A stretch of 64,000 nucleotides of DNA from Niabella sp. (GCF_030150205.1 NZ_JASLGT010000004.1:234624-298623); one strand, 5' to 3'. Shown: positions 54,123 to 63,820, numbered from the stretch's first letter. Notes: a model not told the origin generated them from the sequence alone. Numbers and translations are program-made.

Positions 54123-55586
54123 ATGAAAAATAAAAGAATAGTAACTTATTTTTTATCGGGATTGCTGGTTGCTGCGGCACTCACTTCCTGTAAGAAATTT
54201 GTCGATGTGAACGCCAATCCCAACTCTCCGGAAGATGTGCCACCCAAAGTGTTGTTGCCAACGACTTCTGTAGGGATTTCATTCACCAATGTAAATCAGT
54301 TGGGCCTTGCTACAGGATTAATGATGCAGCATAATGCGGCGGTTGCGCAATGGACAGCCTTTGATGTTTATAATCTGGCAGATCAAACAGGCGTAACCAA
54401 TGCCTGGAGCTATGAAATTTATAGTGGCACTGTCAACAATTTAAGAATATTAATTGCTAAAACACAGGAAACAAGTCCGGTTTATAGCGGTATCGCAAAA
54501 ATCGAATTAGCATATATTATGGGACTTACAACAGACCTTTGGGGTGATATTCCGTACTCTGAAGCCGGTTTGGGTCTGGCTAATACTTCACCCCGGTATG
54601 ATAAGCAGGAAGATATCTATAAGGGAAACGCGTCGGCGGGTATTCAAAGCTTATTTGACCTGGTGAAAGAGGGAATGGCGGATTTAGACAAGCCATCTGC
54701 CCTGAAACCCACGACTGATGATCCTTTTTATGGGGGTGATATCTCAAAATGGAGACGTGCAGGAAATTCGCTGCTGCTGAAGTTTGCGATTCAGCTTTCT
54801 AATGTTGACCCTACAACAGCGGCCAATGTGATTAAGGATGTGGTAGCGGGCGACAAATTTATCAATGATAATTCACTGAATTTTAGCCTTAATTTTGGTA
54901 CATCTGCGGGGAATCAGAATCCGGTTTATGTACGCGATATTATCGGGTCGTTCAAGAATAATGAAATGCTAAGCTCCCGCTTTCTGGCCTTAATGAGGGC
55001 ACAGAACGATACGGTGCGGTTAGCGAAGTATTATACAAAACCCAACAGTGTCTTTACTTCTTATGAAAACGGCTCTACTGCGGCTGCAGTACCTGCCGCA
55101 AACAGATCACAATATAATGCCTATGTTGTAGGTGCCAGCGGCGAGGGACCGGCAAGGCTGCTGACCTATCATCAGGTACAATTTATACTTGCAGAAGCAG
55201 CGGTTCGTTATGGAATATCCGGCGATGCAAATACCTATTATCAGAATGGTATCAAGGCCTCTATGAAACTGGCGGGTATGACAGACGCTGAGATCAACAC
55301 GTATTTTACTACGAACACATCTATTGTAACGCTTAGTGGTTCCAATGATGACAAAATCAAGCAAATCATTACCCAGAAGTATATTTCACTTGTTGGCAAC
55401 GGGTATGAGGCGTATAATGATTATAGAAGGACCGGCTATCCTGTGCTTTCATTGGCATTGAACGCTTCGGGAGATGATCCAACTACCATTCCGAAGCGAT
55501 TCCCTTATTTGGCATCAGAGTCAAATAATCCGAATCAGCCGAATCCAAGACCCAAAACAAATGTCAAAGTTTGGTGGGGGCTATAA
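54123..55586 (+). CDS. SusD/RagB-like outer-membrane lipoprotein (SusD-like_2 type)
   Basis: 487 residues. Lipoprotein signal with lipobox ALTSC, mature start KKFVDVNANPNSPEDV, typical of the SusD-like subgroup with the VNANPNS opening. Other signs: IAKIELAYIMGLTTDLWGDIPYSEA, KWRRAGNSLLLKFAIQLSN, TYHQVQFILAEAAVRYG and ITQKYISLVGNGYEAYNDYRRTGYP. It pairs with the SusC upstream. Ligand unknown; this subgroup is often not linked to polysaccharide enzymes. Confidence 0.92.
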   Translation: MKNKRIVTYFLSGLLVAAALTSCKKFVDVNANPNSPEDVPPKVLLPTTSVGISFTNVNQLGLATGLMMQHNAAVAQWTAFDVYNLADQTGVTNAWSYEIYSGTVNNLRILIAKTQETSPVYSGIAKIELAYIMGLTTDLWGDIPYSEAGLGLANTSPRYDKQEDIYKGNASAGIQSLFDLVKEGMADLDKPSALKPTTDDPFYGGDISKWRRAGNSLLLKFAIQLSNVDPTTAANVIKDVVAGDKFINDNSLNFSLNFGTSAGNQNPVYVRDIIGSFKNNEMLSSRFLALMRAQNDTVRLAKYYTKPNSVFTSYENGSTAAAVPAANRSQYNAYVVGASGEGPARLLTYHQVQFILAEAAVRYGISGDANTYYQNGIKASMKLAGMTDAEINTYFTTNTSIVTLSGSNDDKIKQIITQKYISLVGNGYEAYNDYRRTGYPVLSLALNASGDDPTTIPKRFPYLASESNNPNQPNPRPKTNVKVWWGL

Positions 55587-55613
55587 TTTTAACATCATAA
55601 ATATCTAAAATAA

Positions 55614-56135
55614 ATGAGCAAGCTATTTTCATCAGTGTTACTAGGGATAATACTTCTGACAGCATCCTGTAAAAAGGGGGGCTTTAATCCATTAACGATT
55701 AATAGTCCGGAAACGCCGGTAACGGTGTCAAACGTATATGGGATGTTTAACTTCCCGGCTGTTGCAGCATCCGTAAAAGATAGTATTATCACAATCCAAT
55801 TAAATATTCCCGGGGGCAGTAGCAGGAATATAAAAGAGATATCAAGAGTGGTTTACTCCAATGCAACCACCGCTGCCGTTACTTTATTGGCAGATGCAAG
55901 CAAGGTTACCAATACAGCAAATGTAGGTATCTATGTAAAAAACCCGATTGCCGGAAACGGTAAAAGTGTTACTTTTCAAAGTTCTTTTCCGGAGTACAGG
56001 ACAATTACCTCCCAAACGATACCATTGGTTAGTGCAACCAGCGCACTGTTAAACAGGTATTTTCATTTTTTGATAACATTGGATGATGGATCCAAGATCA
56101 TTCCAACACCGGTGCGGGTCGTTGTTGTACAATAG
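55614..56135 (+). CDS. Small surface lipoprotein following SusC/SusD
   Basis: 173 residues. Lipoprotein signal MSKLFSSVLLGIILLTASC; mature start KKGGFNPLTINSPETPVTVSN, then beta-strand-rich sequence (IITIQLNIPGGSSRNIKEI, VTFQSSFPEYRTI) with an Ig-like look. It starts 27 bases after SusD and ends at a strong terminator, so it is the third gene of the operon. Genes in this place often encode accessory surface-binding lipoproteins; I do not recognise the family. Confidence 0.8.
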   Translation: MSKLFSSVLLGIILLTASCKKGGFNPLTINSPETPVTVSNVYGMFNFPAVAASVKDSIITIQLNIPGGSSRNIKEISRVVYSNATTAAVTLLADASKVTNTANVGIYVKNPIAGNGKSVTFQSSFPEYRTITSQTIPLVSATSALLNRYFHFLITLDDGSKIIPTPVRVVVVQ

Positions 56136-56164
56136 TCCGGCCTCAAGTAGAAAGAAACAATGAT

Positions 56165-56202
56165 AAAAGGAGTATTTGGAACAAAACCAAATACTCCTTT
56201 TT
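56165..56202 (+). terminator. Intrinsic terminator after SusC/SusD/lipoprotein operon
   Basis: AAAAGGAGTATTTGG (56165-56179) pairs perfectly with CCAAATACTCCTTTT, loop AACAAAA, followed by a T-rich stretch. Confidence 0.92.
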
Positions 56203-56281
56203 ATTTTATTCCTTCGGAAAAAGTGTTTTTATTATAATTTGTTGTAAATTGTAAGATCTTTTAACCTTTAACACTGAAATT

Positions 56282-56818
56282 ATGAAAAAACGATCTTCTG
56301 TTGTAACTGTATTGATGGTGCTGTTTATAACGCTGGCTTCATTTATGCATAACCGCTATTTTGCACCGGATGACGAACCACCGCACATTATTTTAAACTA
56401 TTCACCATTGGAACCCTCTTGTCCGGATCAGAATTCCATAACATATAATAAGGACTTACAGCTTTTTATGTCCGAACCGGCAGCTCATGACATAGAGTTT
56501 AATATCGCTCTGGCTGTAAAAGATGGTTCAGGATATTGGGATATCGCCAGCCCATGGATCAGCGTAAGGCTGCCGCAGGGAGAAAACGTTTTGACCTTGC
56601 CCGCAACATGTCAAATGAGCAGCGCTTTTTCCTTTGACTGTGGGCAGAACGCCGGATTGAAAACGTGGGAGTTTCGGTTAACGGTTGTGAGTGCAAAGTA
56701 TGTTAATGAAACCTATGGCCCATTCAACTATACTTTTACTAGTGGTAATAATTATTTTGATTTTGCCATGGAAACAAATTGCCTCCACAATCCAGGAGAT
56801 CCCGGAACAAAGGACTGA
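56282..56818 (+). CDS. Exported protein of unknown function
   Basis: 178 residues. N-terminal signal MKKRSSVVTVLMVLFITLAS, then FMHNRYFAPDDEPP. The rest is rich in beta-type sequence and has four Cys (PSCPDQ, ATCQMS, DCGQN, NCLHN) that could form disulfides. No family recognised. It stands between a terminator and the leader of the M57 protease, with no obvious promoter of its own apart from AT-rich sequence. Confidence 0.65.
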   Translation: MKKRSSVVTVLMVLFITLASFMHNRYFAPDDEPPHIILNYSPLEPSCPDQNSITYNKDLQLFMSEPAAHDIEFNIALAVKDGSGYWDIASPWISVRLPQGENVLTLPATCQMSSAFSFDCGQNAGLKTWEFRLTVVSAKYVNETYGPFNYTFTSGNNYFDFAMETNCLHNPGDPGTKD

Positions 56819-57080
56819 TTGTTAGTGGCGGTAGCAGAGGTGTTGGAAACTACTGATTAAGGCTTTTTGCTGGAAGCTCCGCTTTTGTACAAGACCGGAA
56901 CTGTTCTCGTGAGTAATTGCATGTAGTGTTTGTCTCCTTGCTTTCATAAAATAACACCAGGTGCTATGCTGTACGTAACCGAAACTGAATGGTCTTTTTG
57001 TTGTGAATTTTCTAAAAAATCAATTGATCTGGGTCAATTTTTTTGATTTTCTCTAACGACGAGTCATGTATTACAAAATA

Positions 57081-57251
57081 TTGTAAATCAGTCAAAAACG
57101 TTCGCTATACAACTATTTAAATCGTTAATTAACAATTGTTAGTTTTTGTAAAAGTTAAATAATTGTCAAAAAAATGTTAAAATATTGTACTTGGTGTGGG
57201 CTATCTTAACTGATGTTGTTGGTTATGAATTGAACTTTATGATTAACTATC
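57081..57251 (+). promoter_or_regulatory. Leader duplicated upstream of the M57 gene and the next SusC
   Basis: This block and 58774-58942 align almost throughout: TTGTAAATCA, AAAACGTTCGCTAT, CAACTATTT, AATCGTTAATTAACAATTG, TTTTGTAAAAGTTAA, GTTAAAA, ATTGTACTT, then TTATGAATTGA and TTTATGATT. The block contains two overlapping palindromes, GTTAATTAAC and AACAATTGTT. The region 56819-57276 has no gene. Confidence 0.8.
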
Positions 57252-57276
57252 TTTTGTAACTATAAAAAATATCGCT

Positions 57277-58680
57277 ATGAGAAAAAAGAACGTATTCCTG
57301 CAGCTTGCTATTTTACTATGCTTTTTTGTTGGATGTCAGAAAAATGATAAAATGCGGCATAGCAAGGAGATTCCACAAGATGTTTTAGAACGTATCGTTG
57401 CGGAGGGTTTCAGTGCATATGGGGTTGTTCCGTATAAAGATGGCTATATAGTCGAAGGCGATATTTACATAACTGAGACTCAACTGAGAAGAACTATGGT
57501 CAGAAGTGTTCTACCTAATTTAGATGGAAGTTTGAGCAATAAATTACTACCTGGGAATATTATTAGTCAATACCGAACTACGAATATTGTGAAAGGTACA
57601 AGCCCCGCCGCTCCAAGAACCATTCGGGTGCTATTGGACCCAAACGCAAATCAAGTGTATTCGGATGCATTTGATAACGCTTTAGCGAGATACAATAATG
57701 CATTGATCAGCTTGAAATTTGTGCGCGTTACAAGCAGCGCCGATATATCAGTAGTTTTTGGTGCTCTTCCTGGAAGTACAATAGGGCTTTCTCCTGGATT
57801 CCCTTCGAGTGAAGGGAACCCAGGCACACAGATTGTTCTTGATAATGTAAAAATTGGATCAAGTCCTTTTTCGGGCTTTCTTACTACAACTATAGCTCAT
57901 GAAATTGGCCATGCCATAGGATTTAGACACACAGATTATTTTAATAGAGATTACAGTTGCCCTTATGAAGCTGCATATAATAATGAGGGAGCAGGAAGTG
58001 ATGGAGCCATCCATATTCCGGGAACACCCACAGCGGAAGATGCGAATAGTTGGATGTTGGCTTGTATTGCCGATTCTGACGACCGGCCTTTTACAGCAAA
58101 TGATCTTTCTGCCTTAGCAACGCTTTATCCCTTTCTAGAGATTCAAGGCTCATTGGCGTTTTGTAACTCAGCTAACTATACAATTAGAAATTTACCAGCA
58201 GGGGCTACAGTTAATTGGTCGTTAGCTAATTCAAGTTTAGGAACGATTACAACAAGCGGGGGAACAGCTACGGTGACAAAGGCGGCGAACGGAAAAACGA
58301 ATCTTTTGGCTAATGTTTCTGTCAATGGGAACACATATACATGTTCAAACTCGATAATATTAGGTTACGATCCTCCTACGGTGTCTGTATCTCCGCTTTT
58401 ACATAATGGAGGAGGAACTGCTACTATTGGCGGGTCTTATATTTTCACAGCAAATTCCACTTCCGCACTTACATATCGATGGGAATTAACAAATGGTATA
58501 GGCGGCGCTTCAGCTTCCCAGTATTTTATGACCTCTCCGGATCAGTCAACTGTGGAGGTGAATTTTAACACAACAGGAAAGTATTTTTTGAAACTTTATA
58601 TTACAAATGAATGTGTTAGCAATGTTCTTGTGTATACTAAAGGTATTCTTGTAGTTGATGATGGTGGGCCGATACAGTAG
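57277..58680 (+). CDS. M57-type (HEIGH) zinc metallopeptidase lipoprotein
   Basis: 467 residues. Lipoprotein signal MRKKNVFLQLAILLCFFVGC; start fixed by the MRK context after a leader shared with the SusC downstream. The peptidase part (about 100-290) has DAFDNALARYNNALISLKFV, the active site IAHEIGHAIGFRHTD (HExxHxxGxxH, first His about 208), and downstream SWMLACIADSDDRPF. This fits the M57 dual-action HEIGH family. The C-terminal half has PKD/Ig-like repeats (PAGATVNWSLANSSLG, TYRWELTNG). It probably digests protein outside the cell next to the SusC/SusD importer. Confidence 0.86.
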   Translation: MRKKNVFLQLAILLCFFVGCQKNDKMRHSKEIPQDVLERIVAEGFSAYGVVPYKDGYIVEGDIYITETQLRRTMVRSVLPNLDGSLSNKLLPGNIISQYRTTNIVKGTSPAAPRTIRVLLDPNANQVYSDAFDNALARYNNALISLKFVRVTSSADISVVFGALPGSTIGLSPGFPSSEGNPGTQIVLDNVKIGSSPFSGFLTTTIAHEIGHAIGFRHTDYFNRDYSCPYEAAYNNEGAGSDGAIHIPGTPTAEDANSWMLACIADSDDRPFTANDLSALATLYPFLEIQGSLAFCNSANYTIRNLPAGATVNWSLANSSLGTITTSGGTATVTKAANGKTNLLANVSVNGNTYTCSNSIILGYDPPTVSVSPLLHNGGGTATIGGSYIFTANSTSALTYRWELTNGIGGASASQYFMTSPDQSTVEVNFNTTGKYFLKLYITNECVSNVLVYTKGILVVDDGGPIQ

Positions 58681-58773
58681 AAAAGGTTGATATTTTGTTT
58701 TTTTTAAAAAAATCACTTGACTTGAATCAAATTTTTTAAATTTTTCAAAAAAACACCCTCTTTGTGCAAATTG

Positions 58774-58942
58774 TTGTAAATCAACTTAAAACGTTCGCTA
58801 TGCAACTATTTGAATCGTTAATTAACAATTGTTAGTGTTTTGTAAAAGTTAAGCAATCATAAAAAAATTGTTAAAACATTGTACTTTGCATGGCTTTCTT
58901 AACTGACTTTATAAGTTATGAATTGACTTTATGATTGACTAT
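58774..58942 (+). promoter_or_regulatory. Second copy of the duplicated leader
   Basis: See the copy at 57081-57251; this one is followed by TTAACAAAAAAAAAT and the SusC ATG at 58967. Region 58681-58966 has no gene. Confidence 0.8.
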
Positions 58943-58966
58943 TTTTCTATTAACAAAAAAAAATCC

Positions 58967-61900
58967 ATGAGAAAACTTGTATTGCTACTGGCACTCGTGA
59001 CCTGTTCTATGTTGGTTTTTGCGCAGACAAGAACCATAACTGGAACTGTTAAGGATGAAGCGGGGAATGCGATTCCCTTTGCTACTATTTCGGAAAAAGG
59101 AACTTCAAACGCGGCCTCTTCAGATGAAGCCGGTAACTTTAGTTTGCGCGTAAATGAAAATGCCATTCTTGTATTTTCTTCCACAGGTTATAAAGCTAAG
59201 GAACTACCTGCTGCGGGAAGAACGAGAATTGATCTTACCCTTCAAAGAAGTGAAACGGAAACCATACAGGAAGTAATTGTGACTGCGTATGGTACACAAA
59301 AGAAGGAGGAAATTGCAGGGTCTATTTCAACACTGAAAGCAGAAGAAATCGGCAAGTCGCAAAGTTCAAACGTATTACAATCTCTGGCGGGTAAGGTTGG
59401 CGGTGTACAAATAAGAAGCACTTCAGGACAGCCAGGAGTCAATCCCAGTGTGCGTTTTAGAGGTATCGGGTCTATATCTTCATCCAATCAGCCTTTGTAT
59501 GTGGTAGATGGAGTACCTTACAATGGCGACGTTGCTGCTATATCGCCCCAGGATATTGATCAGATCTCCTTTTTAAAGGATGCATCTGCTAACGCTTTAT
59601 ATGGTAGCCGCGGCGCCAATGGTGTAATCATTATTACAACAAAAAAAGGCAAGGGGCAGATGGATATTACCTACGATGGCCGGATTGGTGTGAATTCAAG
59701 GGCTATAAAGGATTATGATATAATCAAGGATCCCAAGGAGTACTATGAATTAAGATGGCAGCGCTTGCGACTGGGCGCTAAAACGGCTTCAAACTCCTGG
59801 GATGATGCCGGATTAATTGCGTCGAAAGGGCTTGTAAAGGATTTGGGATACAATATTTTTAATGTAGCGAACGATCAGATCATTGATCCCAAAACAGGAA
59901 AAATCAATTCTGGTGCCCAGGTAAAATATCATGATGATTGGGATGATGCGCTGTTTGGAAACAGTGTGCGCCATGAGCATTTTGTTAGTTTACGGTATGG
60001 TACAGACAAATTGTCGTCTTACTTATCCGGTGGGTATCTTAAAGATGAAGGATATGTGGTAAATTCAGGATTTGACAGAGTTTCTGCACGGGCAAATTTA
60101 GACTACAAACCATATAGCTTTCTGAAGGTAGGTGGTAATGTAAACTTTGCAGCTACCAAAATGAAGGATCCTCAGGCTGGTAAAGGGTCTAGCACTTATT
60201 CTAATTTGTTTTCCTGGACGCGGAATATGGCTCCTATTTATCCTATTTATGCCCGTGATAAGGATGGCAATTTCATTATGGATAAAAATGGCGACCGTCT
60301 TTACGATTGGGGGAATGGTGAAACAACGAACCCGGATAACTCTGTAGCCAAAAGAACGTACATCACGAATATGAACCCTTATGCTACAACTGTGCTCAAT
60401 ACGCAATACAATGAAAATAAAAACCTGAGTTTAAGAGGGTATGCGTCTGTTGATTTCTTAAAGAATTTCAACTTTACTTATAACCTGGGGTATGATTATC
60501 TGGGATCGTATCGGGTTCGCCTGGCTACAGATCAGGGAGGAGATGCCGCTCCCTATGGAGGATCTATAACCAATGCAGCAATGTTTGATGGTACTATAAC
60601 AAACCAGCAATTGCTAACATACGAGAAGAAGTTCGATGATCATAGCCTGAACGTAATGGTTGGCCATGAGTCTTCAAAGTATACTTCTAAAATGCTGGCG
60701 GGTACAAAAACAACAATTGTAATTCCTGGAGGTCCCTGGGTTTCCAATGCCAGTAAATACAGCGCATTGAATGGGTTTAACGATAATTATGATGTAGAAG
60801 GCTATTTATCAAAACTCAATTACAATTATGCAGGAAAGTATTACCTGAATGCAAGTTACCGTCGGGATGGATCTTCCGTATTTCACCCGGATAATCGGTG
60901 GGGTAACTTTTACGGAGTGGGTGCTGCCTGGATCGCATCGAAAGAAAACTTTTTAGCAGGAAGTAGCATCATATCCAATCTAAAAATAAAAGCGAGCTAT
61001 GGAGAGCAAGGAAATGACAATCTGTTTTACCCCAGCTACGTAAATATGGATCATCGTTCCCATTTTGGCTTTGGTAGAAACTTTATGCCTTACGTAACTC
61101 AATATGAAGTTACTTCCGATGCGGGAGGAAATCCTGTTATTAAAGAGGTCTATTTCGGAAATAAAGACCTGCGCTGGGAAGTATCTAAAAATCTGAATGC
61201 TGGTTTTGAGCTGGGTATGTGGCGCCGCTTGAATCTGGAAGTTGAGTTTTTTAGAAGAGCTGTTTCCGATATGCTGTATAATTTTCCGTTGGCTCCTTCC
61301 AGTGGTACTCCTTCTGTTTCCCGAAATATTGGAGATATGCGTAACACAGGTGTCGAAATTAATCTGGATGGCGACGTGATCCAAAAGGAAGATTTGGATC
61401 TGAATCTGTGGGTGAATGCTACCCATTATAAAAATCGGATCACCCGTCTTCCAGATCCGTTTGTATCCGGCGTTTTTCGTTTTGTAGAAGGCAAGAGTGC
61501 TTATACTTATTATTTGCGTGAATTTGCCGGTGTAGATCCTGAAACGGGGGAAGGGAAATGGTATACCGGCGACGTGGATGGTAAAACAGGTGTTGCCATT
61601 GGCCCCAAAACAGAAACAAAGACGCACTCTACTGCAACCCAGTATTTGAGCGATAAAACTGCGAATCCGGATCTGTATGGAGGCTTTGGGTTAAACCTTA
61701 ACTATAAAAAGCTTTCTGTGGCGCTGGGATTTGCCTATCAAATGGGCGGATATATTTATGATAACGTTTACCAGGGATTGTTCGGCGAAGGTATCGGCAT
61801 GGGAAGCTCTGGAGCAAACTATTCCAGAGATGTGTATAACACCTGGACTCCGGAGAATAAAACCGCAACATTGCCAATTCTTTCAAGTGTTGACCGTACG

Positions 61901-62176
61901 CAATATGCCTCGTCTGACCTGTTCCTTATAAAAGCAAGCTATATCAGCCTGGAGAATGTTTCTGTTTCATACAGCCTGGGCGGAGACTTTATTAACCGGT
62001 TGGGCCTAAGAGATGTACGGGTAAATTTGTTGGGCAATAATCTTTGGATGAAATCAAAAAGACAGGGATTGGATCCCCGGATGATGCAAATAGGAGGAAA
62101 CACCAACAATGGTTTAACGTTAAATAGTTACAGTTTATTAAGAACCCTTTCTTTGGGCCTCACCGTTAAATTTTAA
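58967..62176 (+). CDS. SusC/RagA TonB-dependent outer-membrane transporter
   Basis: 1069 residues from the ATG at 58967 (MRKLVLLLALVTCSMLVFAQ), giving a proper signal peptide. Order: TRTITGTVKDEAGNAIPFATI domain, signature IQEVIVTAYGTQKKEEIAGSI, plug with RFRGIGSISSSNQPLYVVDG and ALYGSRGANGVIIITTKKG, and the barrel ending SLGLTVKF. N-terminal domain closely resembles that of the SusC at 50962 (DEAG-, VPFAT and ISEKGTSN-type words), so the two are paralogues. SusD follows after 3 bases. Confidence 0.96.
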   Translation: MRKLVLLLALVTCSMLVFAQTRTITGTVKDEAGNAIPFATISEKGTSNAASSDEAGNFSLRVNENAILVFSSTGYKAKELPAAGRTRIDLTLQRSETETIQEVIVTAYGTQKKEEIAGSISTLKAEEIGKSQSSNVLQSLAGKVGGVQIRSTSGQPGVNPSVRFRGIGSISSSNQPLYVVDGVPYNGDVAAISPQDIDQISFLKDASANALYGSRGANGVIIITTKKGKGQMDITYDGRIGVNSRAIKDYDIIKDPKEYYELRWQRLRLGAKTASNSWDDAGLIASKGLVKDLGYNIFNVANDQIIDPKTGKINSGAQVKYHDDWDDALFGNSVRHEHFVSLRYGTDKLSSYLSGGYLKDEGYVVNSGFDRVSARANLDYKPYSFLKVGGNVNFAATKMKDPQAGKGSSTYSNLFSWTRNMAPIYPIYARDKDGNFIMDKNGDRLYDWGNGETTNPDNSVAKRTYITNMNPYATTVLNTQYNENKNLSLRGYASVDFLKNFNFTYNLGYDYLGSYRVRLATDQGGDAAPYGGSITNAAMFDGTITNQQLLTYEKKFDDHSLNVMVGHESSKYTSKMLAGTKTTIVIPGGPWVSNASKYSALNGFNDNYDVEGYLSKLNYNYAGKYYLNASYRRDGSSVFHPDNRWGNFYGVGAAWIASKENFLAGSSIISNLKIKASYGEQGNDNLFYPSYVNMDHRSHFGFGRNFMPYVTQYEVTSDAGGNPVIKEVYFGNKDLRWEVSKNLNAGFELGMWRRLNLEVEFFRRAVSDMLYNFPLAPSSGTPSVSRNIGDMRNTGVEINLDGDVIQKEDLDLNLWVNATHYKNRITRLPDPFVSGVFRFVEGKSAYTYYLREFAGVDPETGEGKWYTGDVDGKTGVAIGPKTETKTHSTATQYLSDKTANPDLYGGFGLNLNYKKLSVALGFAYQMGGYIYDNVYQGLFGEGIGMGSSGANYSRDVYNTWTPENKTATLPILSSVDRTQYASSDLFLIKASYISLENVSVSYSLGGDFINRLGLRDVRVNLLGNNLWMKSKRQGLDPRMMQIGGNTNNGLTLNSYSLLRTLSLGLTVKF

Positions 62177-62179
62177 ATA

Positions 62180-63631
62180 ATGAAAAACAGAATTATTTTA
62201 TATATAGCAGTTGCAATCCTGGGCTTTACAAGCTCCTGTAAAAAAAGTTTTCTGGATGTAACCCCTGAATCATATATTAACAGTGAACAACTTGGCAAGT
62301 CTTCTGCAGCAACAATGGGTACGCTCAGAGGAATTTATGCGGGGTTACGCTCTTATGGCCTGACCGGATATGCCGGACATGAGGATTATGGTCATAAATC
62401 GATTTTATCTGTTCTTGATTTAATGGGAAATGATGTGGTAATGTTATATCCGAACTGGAATATGTACAACTACAACTACACTGGAAGGGTTTCTACTAAT
62501 TCCAGGGCACATATGCCATGGTTTACTTACTATATGCAAATCAAGAACACAAACACAATTATTAATAATGTAGATGAAAATACAGAGGATGCGGAGCTTC
62601 GGCACGTTCGTGGTCAGGCACTGGCTTTGCGTGGATATTTTCATTTCATGCTGGCGCGCATCTACGGGCCTACCTATAAGGGACATGAAAATGCATTATG
62701 TATTCCCTTGAATATTGATACCACTTCGTTGATCAGAAAGAAGGTTAGTGAAGTGTATGCTCAAATTGAACAGGACCTTGAGAAAGCGGTAGTTGCATTG
62801 GAGGGGTATACACGCCCTAATAAAGAAATGGTGGACCAGGGTGTTGCCCAGGCATTTCTGGCAGATGTATACTTGGAGATGGGAAAATATGCCCAGGCCG
62901 CTGACATGGCACATAAGGCAAGACAGGGGTATAGCCTGTTAACAGAGAGCCAGTGGAAAAATGGTTTTTATGATATTAACCAGAATGAAACCATGTGGGG
63001 AGCAGATATCAATGCCGAACTGACCACATTTGTAGCGAGTTTTTTCTCTCATTTTGATAATACTAATACAGGATACGCGGAAGGAGGAAGTATTTCGATA
63101 GACAGGAGGCTTTATGATGCAATGTCTTCAACAGACTTTCGGAAAAGCAGCTATTTCGGCGCTGATGGTGGTGAGTATGATGGAACAGAATATGATCCTT
63201 ATATTAGTTTGAAGTTTAGAGACCTTACAATGCCGGACAGAACCGATGGCGATTATATCTATCTGCGTTCTGCTGCGATGTATTATATTGAAGCAGAGGG
63301 GCTCGCACGGTCTGGGAAAGAGTCGGAAGCAAGAGATGCTCTTTATGAAATTACAAAACAAAGAGATCCGGAATATTTAAAGTCGACTAAATCTGGTGAC
63401 GCGTTAATCGATGAGATTATTCTTCAAAAGCGCATAGAGTTGTGGGGCGAAGGTTTTGCATGGTTTGATCTGAAACGGCTTGGGAAAGGAGTTGTGCGCA
63501 ACTACGCGGGAAGTAATCATCCGTCATGGGGAAATCTGAATATACCGGCGGGGGATAATAAGTTTTTATTTATGATTCCTCAGGCAGAGGTTGATGCCAA
63601 TCCTGCTGTATTACCGAATAATCCCCAATAG
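62180..63631 (+). CDS. SusD/RagB family outer-membrane lipoprotein
   Basis: 483 residues. Lipoprotein signal with lipobox FTSSC (MKNRIILYIAVAILGFTSSC), mature KKSFLDVTPESYINSEQL. SusD features: LRHVRGQALALRGYFHFMLARIYGP, YLRSAAMYYIEAEGLARSG, ILQKRIELWGEGFAWFDLKRLGKG and the ending FMIPQAEVDANPAVLPNNPQ. It pairs with the SusC 3 bases upstream. Confidence 0.95.
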   Translation: MKNRIILYIAVAILGFTSSCKKSFLDVTPESYINSEQLGKSSAATMGTLRGIYAGLRSYGLTGYAGHEDYGHKSILSVLDLMGNDVVMLYPNWNMYNYNYTGRVSTNSRAHMPWFTYYMQIKNTNTIINNVDENTEDAELRHVRGQALALRGYFHFMLARIYGPTYKGHENALCIPLNIDTTSLIRKKVSEVYAQIEQDLEKAVVALEGYTRPNKEMVDQGVAQAFLADVYLEMGKYAQAADMAHKARQGYSLLTESQWKNGFYDINQNETMWGADINAELTTFVASFFSHFDNTNTGYAEGGSISIDRRLYDAMSSTDFRKSSYFGADGGEYDGTEYDPYISLKFRDLTMPDRTDGDYIYLRSAAMYYIEAEGLARSGKESEARDALYEITKQRDPEYLKSTKSGDALIDEIILQKRIELWGEGFAWFDLKRLGKGVVRNYAGSNHPSWGNLNIPAGDNKFLFMIPQAEVDANPAVLPNNPQ

Positions 63632-63681
63632 CCTTTGATATTAAATTGGCCGTGAATTATTTATAAATATGAATAGTTCGA

Positions 63682-63717
63682 AAGAAGCCGTCTCAAAAGT
63701 ATTTGAGGCGGCTTCTT
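63682..63717 (+). terminator. Long hairpin after the last SusD gene
   Basis: A 16-bp stem (AAGAAGCCGTCTCAAA at 63682-63697 with its complement at 63702-63717, one G-U), loop AGTA. Followed by only a weak T-run, so termination is likely but not certain. Its outer arms AAGAAGCCG/CGGCTTCTT are the same as in the terminator at 15053. Confidence 0.75.
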
Positions 63718-63785
63718 CATGTTGCGGTTACAAGTCAACCGTTGTTTGGGTTTATGTTGCTGATTGAGCGAGGTAATACCGATTA

Positions 63786-63816
63786 GACATTAAGTTAATG
63801 TCTTTTTGTATATTTG
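63786..63816 (+). promoter_or_regulatory. Palindrome and -7 element before the transposase gene
   Basis: GACATTAA-G-TTAATGTC (63786-63802) is a perfect inverted repeat; 6 bases later comes TATATTTG (63809-63816), matching TAnnTTTG, 4 bases before the ATG. The palindrome could be an operator or part of the insertion-sequence end. Confidence 0.55.
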
Positions 63817-63820
63817 AGTT

